DNA of 64,000 nt from Odobenus rosmarus divergens (lineage: Eukaryota; Chordata; Mammalia; Carnivora; Odobenidae): the NCBI RefSeq assembly GCF_000321225.1, contig NW_004452110.1:413705-477704 (forward strand), given 5' to 3'. The notes beneath the pieces are model-generated. The model was given only the letters and a program-made list of their open reading frames with translations, was not told the DNA's origin and searched no databases. Shown here one piece after another: positions 34,909 to 45,835 of the stretch (its first letter is position 1; each line of letters opens with the position of its first letter). Position numbers and translations under genes: made by a program.

Positions 34909-35097
34909 GGACGCCTGGGTGGCTCAGCCGGTTAAGTCTGCCTTCAACTCAGGTCATGATCCCAGAGTCCCATCCAGCCCCATGTTGGGCTTCCTGCTCA
35001 GCGGGGAATCTGCTTCTCCCTCTCTCCATGCTCCTCCCCCTGCTCATGCTCTCTCTCTGTCTCAAATAAATACATAAAATCTTAAAAAAGAAAAAAG
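34909..35097 (+). mobile_element. SINEC
   Basis: GACGCCTGGGTGGCTCAGCC head to CTCAAATAAATACATAAAATC tail. Flanks AAAAGGAAAGTCATAC (34893) and AAAAGGGAAGACATAC (35098) form a near-perfect duplication. Confidence 0.96.
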
Positions 35098-35179
35098 AAA
35101 AGGGAAGACATACATTTTGAAGTAGAATCAGATCTAGGACCACTGCCCTTCAAAGTGCCCAGGACCCTAGAGTCTCTCC

Positions 35180-35440
35180 ACAGAGCTTCATCTAATTCCT
35201 TGTCCCAACAACTCTCCCTGCTTCAAAATGTGTTCTCCCCTGCCAACTAGCATTACTTCTATTTTTGTTTTCTTTAATTATAACTACCTCTATCACAATA
35301 CCTATGAATTTTATTGCACTTATGTATTTACAAGGTCGTCTTCCTCTACTAGACAGTGAACTGCTTGTGGGAAGAGATCATGAGATTTTTCATTTTTGAA
35401 TCCCAAACGCTAACACAGTGTCTGGCAAATAACAGGTACA
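35180..35440 (+). mobile_element. L2 3' end
   Basis: TTGCACTTATGTATTTAC...ACTAGACAGTGAACTGCTTGTGGG...ACACAGTGTCTGGCAAATAACAGG is forward L2. Confidence 0.65.
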
Positions 35441-36060
35441 TTTCGGGGGTGGGGGCGGATTTTGCTTTTCATGGCACTGGTATAATTCAACACACTTATA
35501 TTCCTACCAAGCCTATAATTCTTTATCTTATGAGTAGACATTTAATAGGTTTTTGGGGGAGGAGAAACTTGAAAACTTGACCATTTTTAACATTGTCACT
35601 GTGAGAGACAACATTCTGAGTCCCAGACAGAGATGAAGAAAGAAATTTTTGGAACCTAACCTATTTGAAACTTAAGGCCTTCCAGCTTCCTTCCTGACTC
35701 AGCACAGATTCTTATTGGGCTCCAAGGGACACCCCGCCCCTACCAGGAAATGCAGTGTCTGACTAGCATGGAGGAGTCACAGCATCGAAGAGGAGAGAGT
35801 CTGGTAGATGGTGGGCCCCAGCAGGAACTTATGCTTGCATTCCCCTTTTAAGGATCCATTCCTCTTGGACTTAAGTGCGGGCCTGCAAAAGGGGGCTGCT
35901 GGGGGAGGCTGGTATAGGGGCCAAGCCTGTATCCCTCTCTGTAAAGCTCTGGGTCTGTGTGTAGTCTGTCTTAGCTGAGAATCTTATGCTTTTTTTTTCT
36001 TCATCCCCCTCTCCAGCTTGGTCTTTGGCTATAATATTGCCCAAGATTCTTCCTTTTCTT
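35441..36060. other. Unique intergenic DNA, nothing recognised
   Basis: No repeat or exon recognised. Confidence 0.45.
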
Positions 36061-36061
36061 T

Positions 36062-36300
36062 CTTTTTCTTTATTGAGATATAAAAATTTATAGTCAAACC
36101 CACAAGCCTTAAGTTCAATGAGTTTTGGCAATTGTACACATATGTGTTACCATCACCCTAGTCAAGATAGAGGACATTTCTAGCACCCCAAAGAGTTCCC
36201 TTGTGCTCCTTTATAGCCAGCCTCTGCCAGAGGCAACCGATGTTCTGACTTCTATATTCAGTTATGAATTTCATATAAACAGAACTACATAGCACGTTTC
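36062..36300. mobile_element. L1M-associated UTR fragment
   Basis: TTTATTGAGATATAAAAATTTATAG...GTTACCATCACCCTAGTCAAGATAGAGGACATTTC...TTTCATATAAACAGAAC is a familiar old L1 UTR block. Confidence 0.65.
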
Positions 36301-37239
36301 TTTCCTTTCTTTATTTACTAGAACAACAATAATGAAAATGTGTAGACATATTTGAATTTCTTTTCTTTTCCAAGGTGTCAAAAGTTAATGCCTCCCAATG
36401 TTTGAGAGTGGTGGCCTCTGGCTAGGGGAAATTCAAGTGACTGTTACTTACTTCTTCACACATTCTGGTCTAGTATGAAAATATACATATAATTTTATAA
36501 TAATCAGACAAAATAAAGCTTTTCCCTGGAATGGAAGGACAATGGCTCTTGTGGAGAAGTAAAGAAGTGAGGTTCAGATGGGCATAGAGATGGAGCCCTG
36601 ACTGTCTGAAGGCTCATGCCATTCCCTGGCAAGATCTCATCCTGATGGTAGGGGACTTGGTACATCCCCTCCGGTTAGAGACCTCTCCTGCCATTCCCTG
36701 TCTAGATTCTTGGTTATGCTTTTGGATATGGGACCATTTGACCAAAGGATTCCTCCGACCTCAAACTCTTCCCCTTGCATCTTAGCAAATAGAAAACACT
36801 GTCTAAAGCAAAGGTTAAAAATTCCATGAAAATCACGAGAAATACGCACACATGTAATTTTAAATTCTTGATGACACAGTTGAGTTTTGGTGATGGGCAT
36901 AAAGCAAGTGGTTATAGAGCAAAGTATACAAGTGTAGGTAAAAATCTATACACTATGGTCTCTGAGTATCATTGAACAGAGATAAGGGGGAACTCCTTGT
37001 TTCGTTTCCTTGATGGCCCTGTGACACAGATGGGTGCGTGGTGGAGGAGTGAATACAGGAGGGGCATAAATGAAAAGAAAGTTTTGAATCCCCAAATATT
37101 TGCAGGAACACTTAAAGAGAAAACAACCTAGCAATTTCACAACAGAATTCAAGGCCTGACTGTTGGTTAAATGGTCCCATATGTGGTGTGCGGAGCTGGG
37201 AGGCTTGGAACGGGCTGGCCCGGGCCAGTGCCAGGGCTC
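36301..37239. other. Mostly unique DNA, possible decayed L1 at left
   Basis: 36330-36520 may be decayed L1 sequence; the rest shows no repeat or exon I recognise. Confidence 0.35.
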
Positions 37240-37330
37240 TGTGTGAACCGGCTGGACAGGGAGCAAGTTGTTCAACCTCACTGAGCCCATCTCTGCCTCT
37301 CTAACAGGGTAATAACAACAGTGTCCTCCT
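37240..37330 (+). mobile_element. Diverged MIR fragment
   Basis: CAAGTTGTTCAACCTCACTGAGCCCATCTCTGCC...AACAGGGTAATAACAACAG follows the forward MIR core. Confidence 0.5.
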
Positions 37331-37604
37331 CCCTGGGTGCGTGGGAACGTGGTCAAAGCAAGGTGTGAGCGGGCTCTCTGTAATCCATACATTCTACCCA
37401 TGTGCTGGCTCTCTCTTGTCTCTTCCAGACCTGGAATAAAAGGCTCTGGAGAGAATGTGGGATCTAGGCTCTGTAGTCTGTGGTCACTGACTTCTGGGGG
37501 GACTCAGAGCAAAGTGTTATCTCTTTCCTCACATTGTGGGCCCTGACTTCCTCTCAGGGGAAAAGGGGAGCATTCTGATAGGATACAGGAGGTGGGGGGA
37601 AGAG

Positions 37605-37820
37605 GGCAAGTTGTTGGGGTCAGACAGACCTGGGTTGGAATCCAGACTTCTTCATTTACTAGCTGTGTGTGCGTGACCTTGGGGCGAATCTCTTTATTTC
37701 AGAGTCTTGGTTTTCCCATCTGGAAGGTGGGAGTAGACTGAACACTTCAGTGGATTTCCGAGAGGACTGGATAAGATAGAACCTTGTAACAGATGCTTAG
37801 CACAGTATACAGGTGGTATC
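37605..37820 (+). mobile_element. MIR, nearly full length
   Basis: GACAGACCTGGGTTGGAATCC, CTTCATTTACTAGCTGTGTG, TTGGTTTTCCCATCTGG, and a TTAGCACAGTATACAGGTGG end follow forward MIR across its length. Confidence 0.85.
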
Positions 37821-38890
37821 AGTGATAGAAATGGACTGCCTCTCCTGCAAGATGCCCCTGCAGCAGCTGAGCAATGAAATAGACCCTATCTTGTTCCCAG
37901 CACACCTGAGCAGCTGCCCCTTAAATCAGAATCAGCGGGGCTCAGAGCAAGGGGCAGAAATATGGCACTCTCCTGCTTCCACAATGAGAATCAAGTTTTC
38001 CACCATGCTGGGCAGAGGCAAGATGAATCACCTGGATGGAGGAAATACTACAGATGGGGGAGATGTGCCAAAGACCATCTGGGGGAGATCCACGTCCACA
38101 TGGTTGGCACTGTGATCCATTCTTCATCTGGAAGGCTTGGCATCCTGTGCGTGTTCAGACGTCTCACCATACAGCCAGGCCTGGAGACTGCAACCGCTGG
38201 GGAGGAGGAAGGTCGGTTGTTTTTTATTTTTAGCAACACGAAGACTTTCTCCCACTTCCCGGTGGCCAAATCAGCCTAGGAGTCCCCTCAGGGACAGAGC
38301 AGGGAGGCCCCAACCTGCAGTCCTCCGCCCCTCTGAGGTCTGCAAAAACCTTTCCTCAAGGCTGGCGATTGGCCCCAGATCAGAGATGGGCTCGGTCTCG
38401 CAGAGCTCAGGGTTTTACCGGAAGTGGGAAACCCAAACGTCTTGGTGTGAGGTGTCGTTTTTTTGGTTTTGGGGTTGTCTTTTTTTATCTTGCAACTTTC
38501 ACTGTTTTGTCCCACAAGACCAGGTAGCCAATGGGGGGAGGGGGAGTTCTTTTTAAGAAATAGCCCTCCGCACCCTGGCAGTCTCTGAACCTCCGCCCCC
38601 TTCCCTAGGTCTTCCCGGCTCCCCACCCCCAGCCCCTCGTCCCGACTCCCAGGCCTCAGAGGGGGAAGGAGCCGCGTGTCCCGTTTCCCGCCCCCCCCCC
38701 CCCGCTGTAAAGTGAGGGCGTTTCTCTTTTCTAAAGCTGTCTTCAGCCATACCTGACTTCGACTGTCTTTTCCTTTTTCCTCCCCACCCTCCCCACTCTA
38801 TCAACTGGATCTCCTGTGCGGTTCTTGCCTTTTACAGGGGCGAACGCCTGCGACCTATGAGATCCCGATTTGCTTTTCCTCGGGCCACAC
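37821..38890. other. Unique intergenic DNA with a C13 run
   Basis: No repeat or exon recognised; C13 at 38691-38703. Confidence 0.45.
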
Positions 38891-38899
38891 CGCCCGGGC

Positions 38900-39180
38900 C
38901 TTCCTGAGGGAGCGGGCGACTACCTGCTAATTTTAGCCCTTAACCCGGAGTAGAAGCGGATTGCAGTTGGCAGCACCTGATCCCGCAAGCGCTCCAAGCC
39001 CCGGACACCTTCTCGGAGCGCGGGGCCGGGAGGCCGGCGGCCCGCACGCAGCAGAGGCCGGGACCGGCCGGAGCCCAGAGCGCGGCTGCACTGCCGCACC
39101 AGACGGCGAGGCCGGAGCCCGTCGCCCCGGCGTCTGGAGCCCAGAACCTCTGAAAGGCCTCCGCTGCCCGCCCAGACGCC
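38900..39180. promoter_or_regulatory. Small CpG island
   Basis: High GC and many CpG, peaking at 38985-39140. No linked exon is visible. It could be an orphan island or an alternative antisense start. Confidence 0.5.
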
Positions 39181-39539
39181 TCAGCTGAGCAAATGCTGCA
39201 CTCCCCAAATTCATTTTTAATTCATGACATCAGTTTAGGGACCGTCGGAGCCTCTAAACAGCCTCTCTCCAAACCAAAACAACCACCGTTAACGCAAATG
39301 AAAAGGAGTCGGCCGCCAGGTCCACCACACGGTCTCCTCTGTTCCCAGGGACCGGGCATTTGGAAAAGCACTTTCCAGAGAGGGACCTGCTGTCCCTCCC
39401 GTCAGAGTTACCCCGCCGCCCCGCCTTTCCCTGGGGCCAAATTTGGATACCAGGGTATTTGTCATAAAGATAGAACCTGGTGTCAACGTGGTTTCCATCA
39501 GAACTTTATAACTTTGCATTAAACAATCAAATATACACT

Positions 39540-39890
39540 TTCAGGGAGATTAAAGGCTCCCCCAAATACTTTGCACACACAACACATATATAATAAATAT
39601 TTGTATATTATACATCCAGAACTGTATACAGTATACGATATATAACGTATAATTAAACACATTATGTTAATAAGTAATATAATAATGTAATAAAGGAAGT
39701 AGATGTTAAATATATGTCAAACAGCATATAATATGATGAAACCATATAATAACGTGTTATATGTTAAATAATATATGTAATAATACCTAATTATATATTG
39801 TATATAACAAATAATACAAATAATACATAATACAAACGGACCATACATAATATATTATAGGTCATATATATTAAACAGCATCTCCTCCTC
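39540..39890. repeat. AT-rich low-complexity block
   Basis: About 350 bases of TATA/ATAATA-rich sequence that is almost free of G and C, sitting between CpG islands at 38.9 and 40.7 kb. Confidence 0.85.
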
Positions 39891-40289
39891 TGAAATATCC
39901 AAGGAGCCAAGGCGACGGGTACCACGGAGCCCCAGGGAGCCTGAGAAGGAGGCAGGTGCACAATGGTCCCCAGATGCTGGTGGCACCACCCCAGTCCTCA
40001 CCCCATCCCAGCTCCCCACCAGCCCACGTGTCTTGGGGGGACATAAATATTCCAAATGGCTAGCTCCTCACTGGAGTAATGGAGTTAACAGATTATCTCT
40101 TACAGAGGTCAGTCTCCAATGAGGGGGGTGGGGAAGACACAAATTTCGTAAATGAGACCCTAGGGCATCCTTCTCCACAGTCAGTGCAAGCCCTGAGCAT
40201 TTGGCGTTTGGTTACCCCCCCCCCCGCCCTCGTGTAAACCAAAGTGTTCTGTCTCAGACATATAAGACAACTTAAAGTGCCATTTTCCA

Positions 40290-40740
40290 ATGTGGGCATT
40301 TAGAGGCAATTTGGAAATTGAAACGAATCTTTATATGCAAGACGACGTTTCACAGGCCCTTTAAAGCTGCGGTTAGAAAGGCAGTTAAGAAACCCGTGGA
40401 TGGGCTGCAAGGAGACGATTCAAAGCAAAGCAAAATGCACAGTTAGAAATTTGATATTAACCGCGCACTTCCAAGTAATGCAGCTTAATGATAATTGCTG
40501 CGAGTGTTTACCCTTCTCATGCTGAAGAAATAGGAGAAACGTTTTGACAGAGAAGTTACCCTGAAGAGTTTCATCTTTTAAAAGGGGAAAATATCCCTGA
40601 GGCCGACGTTGGCTTCCTGGCAAGCTAAAACAGTGCGTGGGGGATTCAGTTTTTCTCCAGTTACCTAGAAGCGGGACCTCAAAATCAATCGTCTGGAAGA
40701 TGGGAGTGTGTGTTAAGCGAGGGCTGTTTTCGATGGGAAC
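40290..40740. promoter_or_regulatory. Candidate conserved non-coding element
   Basis: Unique sequence with CTTTATATGCAAG (octamer-like ATGCAA), GTAATGCAGCTTAATGATAATTGC, GCCCTTTAAAGC and CAAAATCAATCG, lying just before a CpG island. Confidence 0.4.
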
Positions 40741-42110
40741 GCGCAGTGCCCCTCATCGAGCGGGCTCGGGACCCAGAGACCCTCTCCCGAACCCCGGTTC
40801 CCCGGCCGGAGGCCCGGGCGCACGCCGCCCAGAGCGCCCGGCTGCCGGGGCCGTCCGCCGCCCCGGGGCGCGCCGCCGCGCGAGCCGCTCGTGTTTGCAG
40901 TGCCTTTAACTTTCCATTTCTGGTTCTCTTCCCTTCGAGCGCCCTGCCGCGGAGTGTTAGACAAGCTCTGTCGTTTGTGGGCTCTCACCTCAGAGTCAAT
41001 ATTATCTCAGATGGGCACAATAGACTGGAATGAAAAGCTAATATTGAACCAATGAGGTCCCTGCCCGCGCCGCCGCGATGCCGCCCTTTGTCGCGCTGCT
41101 CCCGGCGAGCCGCGGGCGGCCGGCTAAGCGGAGGGTGGCTGCGGTCGGGCCTCTCCGGGTCCCCGCCGGGGTGGGGGACACGGGCGGACCCGGCGCGGAG
41201 GCCTCGGAGGCCCGACCCGGAGGTCCCCTCGGGCCCCACTCGGCCTCTCCGCCAGCCGCCAGGGGCCGCGCGGAAGCTGGGCGCACGGAGTGTCCCCGCG
41301 CCCAGACGCGGAGGGGGACTCAAATAGGGGAGCGGGGCCTGGTCCGTCCGACCCCCGGACTCTAGGAGCCCCGGAATGTGAGTGTGGTGGGCAGGGGTGC
41401 AGCTGCGGGACCCCCACTAGAGGGGCACACCCCGCCCCCCCGCCCCGCTAGCCCTGGGGGCAGCGTGGCCGCTGCCGGTAAATAAAGGCCGCCAAGGGCC
41501 CAGGCTTGGGGGGTGAGGTCTCGTCAGGCCGGGGTGGGGGGCGGCGGGAGGACCCTCTCTGTGCGCCTCTTCGGAAGCTCCCCGTCCCTGGGCACACTTC
41601 TGTCTCCCAGCTAGGTCCGCGCAGGCTGGCCGAGCTAGGGAGGCAGAGGTAGCTGGACGAGGGGCCTTCGGGCCGCCCTGCTGCCTGGGAGAGGAGCTCG
41701 GGCCGCTCCGCTTTTTCCGTCCGCAGGCGCGGCTCCGCGGGTTCAGGGTCGCTCTGAGTCGCCCACGAGAGCAACGCCAGGGTTCGGGGCCACCGAACTG
41801 CGCCGCGGCCTCCGAGCGCCCGGGCCACCCAGCGTTGCCCTGTCGGCTCTTCAGCTCTCTGGCTGCAGTGAGACCCCGGACGGCCTTCTTGTGCTTGAAT
41901 CCGCAGGAGGGAACCAGGGAAGGAGAAAAGGGGCGCGGGGCGAGGCCTGTGGACGGAAAAGGTGGCCTGGAGGACAACGGTGGGCAAGTGGCTTCCAGGC
42001 AAGCGCCGGGGTTCCACTACGTGGGGCCGCCTGGACGAACCTCGCTGCTAGCGACGGTTTGGGCGCCCCCGTCCGCCTGCGGGGGGGCTCTTCCCTTTCT
42101 TTTCTCATTG
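40740..42110. promoter_or_regulatory. CpG island cluster
   Basis: High CpG from about 40740 to 41350 and again to about 42110, split near 40985-41060 by a unique AT-rich segment with CCAAT at 41048. No coding exon is supported despite long frames on both strands. Confidence 0.6.
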
Positions 42111-42194
42111 GCTTGAATGTAGGTATCTGGCAATACTGGCGGGGGGCGGGGCGGTCCCAGGGCCCCTCGTGGAATGCCTACAGCATGCACGGCC

Positions 42195-42300
42195 AGGAAG
42201 TGAACGCTTTGTGTCACCTCTTGGAGCCTCAGTTTTCTTATCTGGAAAATGGGCATTATGACTCCTTCCACATCAGATTCTGAGGTTCACTGGGATCGGG
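42195..42300 (+). mobile_element. MIR fragment
   Basis: TGTGTCACCTCTTGGAGCCTCAGTTTTCTTATCTGGAAAATGGGC is the forward MIR core. Confidence 0.8.
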
Positions 42301-43400
42301 AGTGTGAGCAAACGGGCTTTTAAATGCTACAATTTCTTCTAAACCTTCCAGGCATCCTCTCCAGGTTTCAAGGAGAGCTGCAGGCTCCAAGAGAAAGTGT
42401 CCAGTTTCTTTCTTTCTTCAAATGGCCAGGATCCCTTTCTAAGCCCTAGCCTGGCCCCCAGAGTCAAAAAAAAAGGAAAGGTACTGAAAGAAGAAAATTC
42501 CGTTCCTGAAAGAGGGGCTGGTGGGGCACCAGTGTTTCAGAAGCCATCCCCAGGTTTGATGGCTCATTAATGCTGACAATCCCAAGGAGTTTCCTCAAAG
42601 GACTGAACCCCAATTTACAAGGTCAGTCACGGGTGACAAGAGCGGAGTCTCAAACGAAAAGATGCCAAAGAAGGCGGTAGAGGAGTCAGAAGGTGTGTCC
42701 CCCTTCCATGATGGTCCTGTGGTCTGCTAGACATCTTGCCCAGCCTTCCAGAGCACCTGGTAACAGTCACTGCCCTTGTGGCCCAGTGGAGCTATAGTTT
42801 TAATGTGGGTGGCGGGGAGTGTGACAACATTGTCTACCCTTGGATGGATGAGTGCAGGAGAGACAGAACTATCTCCACCCCTGCAGAGCAGTCGCCTGAG
42901 CAAGACCAGTGGTTCCCAATTCCTGCTTGCCCGTCTGTGTCCATCAGTCAGTGCCTCACTCATCTTTGCTTGGCCTTAGGCTCACTTGAAGGCAGCTGAG
43001 GGAGAAGGAAATGGGGACCTGCTTTGATTCTGTTTCTTTGCTTTTAGTAGTGAATCCAGACAGCCTGTGTGTTGAGGGATTGATGCGTTTCAATGTGATG
43101 AAGGAGGTAAAACTCTAGGGTCAGGTCCTGCGTGTAGCTCCAACGGGTCAGTGTGGAGTTCCTGGGTCTGAAATGTTAGGTGTAAGATTGGATGGATCTC
43201 CGGAGCCCCAGGAGTTCACAAGCTTCTGCTAACATCCAGAGAAGGACAGCACCAGTTTCCTGCAGTCGCCTGGGACAGCAAAGGCCCAGACCAGCGTCCA
43301 GACACTCCTGGGACGGCTCTGCCCGCAGGTGGAGGCTTTGAACAGTTACCTGGAGGATGCCGTCTGGATTTCCAGCGAACCCCGCGAGGATTCCACGACC
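42301..43400. other. Unique intergenic DNA, nothing recognised
   Basis: No repeat or exon recognised. Confidence 0.45.
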
Positions 43401-44130
43401 TCAACTCACGGGAGAGGCTAGCCTGCCCCGAGACAGATGGGGTCCGCGCGCTCCAGGAGGAAGGGGACGGTCACCCGGCGTGGCCGACGTGGCCGCCCAA
43501 TCCGACTGGTGACCACCAGTCGCTACCTCGGCAATAACCACCAGGACCCCTGTCTCGACCTATCATTGGCCGCCCACGAGGGGGCGCGAAGCTGGGAGAG
43601 CCGCGCCCGGTGACCCCAGCTCCCTCTGACTCCACGGCAGGTGGGGCCAGCGCTGGGCTACAGGGGTCCATTCTTTGAACCACCGTGGTTGGTCAGCGGG
43701 ATCTGGGACCTCAGGCATGGATGTGTGGGTCCATTTGCGCGGTAGTTGGCCATCGGCCTGGCACAGGTGATCATGGCCCCCTCGTCACTTTTAGAACTGA
43801 AATCCTTCCCCCTTCCTTGCACTCTTCGGAAAGAAGCCCGACTCCTACTGGAGCGGGGATTCGAAGAGCTGGAGCTGATGGAGGGAGGAGGGACGCATTT
43901 CCAAGTCATCCTCTGTACTCTAGTTAGTGAGCCTCCATAGACTTCCTCTCCCAGCCCAGACTGCGGTCACCGCAAGAGCTTGGCAGTGGGGCGCCACCCC
44001 AGCACTCCCTTGCGCACGGGGTTCAGGGGCTCCGCGGCTATCCCGCCCGCTCCGGCCCTCGCCACTAGGCGCCGCTGCGCGCACGCGGATCCCGGCCCAG
44101 GGAGCAGCCGCCAGGGAGGACGCCAGGAAG
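43400..44130. promoter_or_regulatory. CpG-rich region with CTCF-like site
   Basis: Two CpG-dense patches (about 43400-43640 and 43990-44130). CCACGAGGGGGCGCG at 43574-43588 differs from the CTCF core mainly at one central base. Confidence 0.5.
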
Positions 44131-44454
44131 GGATTTTGCTCTAATAACAATTTTTTAAGAAAACATGTTTTAAAGGTATGAATTCTTTTCGTTTTCCCAC
44201 CCTCTCTCTGCGCGTTCGGAGAGGCCTGGTGACTGGGAATCACAGTGGGTTGGAGGAATTCTTAACCGAGCCCTGAGGCCTCTCCCTCCCCGGACACCTT
44301 TCCTCGCGTTGGCACTGGGCTTGGGAAAGGGCTCACCCTTCGCGGACGTCCACGCTTCCCACGCTTCCAGTGCGGGCTCATGGAACCGGTACCGACTCAC
44401 TGGGAGGGTCCTGGATGTGGCAGAGTGCACCAGGTGGGCTGGACCACACCAGGC

Positions 44455-44625
44455 CGTGGCCTAACAATAATATTTGATGAATGGGGACTATGCCAAACAT
44501 TAGCTCACTTGACTCCTCTCAACAACTGTTAAGATATTGATATTTCCTTTTCACGGATAAGAAAACTGAGACTCAAGAAGGTGGTGGTAAAGGTAGTGAC
44601 CCCAGGTAGCACCTGGGCAATCTAT
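44455..44625 (-). mobile_element. MIR fragment
   Basis: ATTAGCTCACTTGACTCCTCTCAACAACTG...ATATTTCCTTTTCACGGATAAGAAAACTGAGACTCAAGAAGG is reversed MIR. Confidence 0.85.
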
Positions 44626-44894
44626 CCCGAATTGCAGGAGGCAATGAATGCACTCCAGGCAGGAAACTCAAAGCAGATAATTATGAGAGATCCCCCAAAA
44701 TTTCTGCCCTCTGATGCCTCCCACTAGCCAGGAATCCAGGCTTCTCTCACCCCAGCACCTGCCCAGGGAAGTCCCAGGCCTTTGCGGGGAGCATGGAGAA
44801 ACTAGTGGCAGGAATATGAGACCAGCAACACCTTATGTTTGCACAACTATGTTGGTTCAGTCTTGAAGCCCAGCAAGGAGCCCTGGAGGTGGGC

Positions 44895-45090
44895 AGGTAA
44901 TAATAGCAACATCAGGGACAGGAGCTAACTTTTATTACAGTTCATTATGTGCTAATCACAGTCTAAGCACTTTGCTTGGCTTATCTCCTTAAACAACCCT
45001 AAGGGCCAAGATACTATTATTTATCTCCAGTTCACAGAAAAGAAAGGCACCGAGAGGTGAGGCAATTTGCTCAAGGTCACCCAGACCTGA
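44895..45090 (-). mobile_element. MIR, nearly full length
   Basis: AGCTAACTTTTATTACAG...TTATGTGCTAATCACAGTCTAAGCACTTTGC...AGAGGTGAGGCAATTTGCTCAAGGTCACCCAGACC is reversed MIR. Confidence 0.9.
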
Positions 45091-45109
45091 CTGGTGTTTT
45101 TGGGTGGGG

Positions 45110-45250
45110 CAGGTTCATTACTGTATAAGATACAGTGAAATTCACCCTTCATAGTGTACAGTTCTATGAGTTTGGAAGAACGCTCATAGAGGTGTAATTA
45201 CCACCATAATCAAGAAATAAAAGGGTTCTATCACTCCTCAAAACAGGCCT
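45110..45250. mobile_element. L1M-associated UTR fragment
   Basis: ATACAGTGAAATTCACCCTTCATAGTGTACAGTTCTATGAG...AATTACCACCATAATCAAG is the same old L1 UTR block as at 36 kb. Confidence 0.7.
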
Positions 45251-45289
45251 GACTTCCACCCTCCACTGCCTTGCGGGCAGCACTGGCCA

Positions 45290-45400
45290 GATTTTTATAG
45301 ATGACAAGATGGAGGTGGGGAGATGTTGTGGTGTTTGCCCAAGATTGCTCAGCCAGTAAATGACAGATCCCAGATTCAAACCTTCACCTTGGGTCTGCTA
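45290..45400 (-). mobile_element. MIR fragment
   Basis: TTATAGATGACAAGATGG...TTTGCCCAAGATTGCTCAGCCAGTAAATGACAGATCCCAGATTCAAACC is reversed MIR. It is the last interspersed repeat I recognise in the window. Confidence 0.8.
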
Positions 45401-45699
45401 GTCCAGCTGTCTGTTTAATGTAGATTCCTGCTTCTACAGAACCCAACTTGAGGTGGTTTGGGGTAGGAAAGAGAGCCCTTTGCCCTCAGATGGAGCCTCA
45501 GAAATCCCCACTGCACGCTCCAGTACTTAGCCAAACACCCATCCTTCTAGGGTAGCTAGGAAACAAAGAGGGGCCGGATTCTGCAAAGGCCTAAGCCACG
45601 AGTAAAGTGAGGGGCAGCCTCGAGGTGCAAGGAGCAGGGGTCGGGTTGGCCCAGGGTCCGAGTCCGGACCAGAGTGCCCAGTGCCCTGGTCAGCCTCAC

Positions 45700-45835
45700 C
45701 CACCAGTCTGGTTAATGAGTTATACTGTCTTAGTTAATTCTCCCGCACGTCAGGGGCGGCAGTTCGAACCTTCCCAAGTTCCTCAGGTCCCGGATTGCAT
45801 GAATTAGCATAGATTATCTGGCTTCCAGGGCTTCT
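45700..45835. promoter_or_regulatory. Candidate conserved non-coding element
   Basis: Unique sequence with GGTTAATGAGTTATAC, CTTAGTTAATTCTCC, GCATGAATTAGCATAG and AGATTATCTGG: clustered homeodomain-type cores in repeat-free DNA. Confidence 0.35.

Noticed and set aside
41417..42017. Long minus-strand frames (186 and 189 residues) in the 41 kb CpG island
   Set aside because: Two different frames overlap over the same GC-rich DNA, and neither shows a domain or a recognisable splice context.
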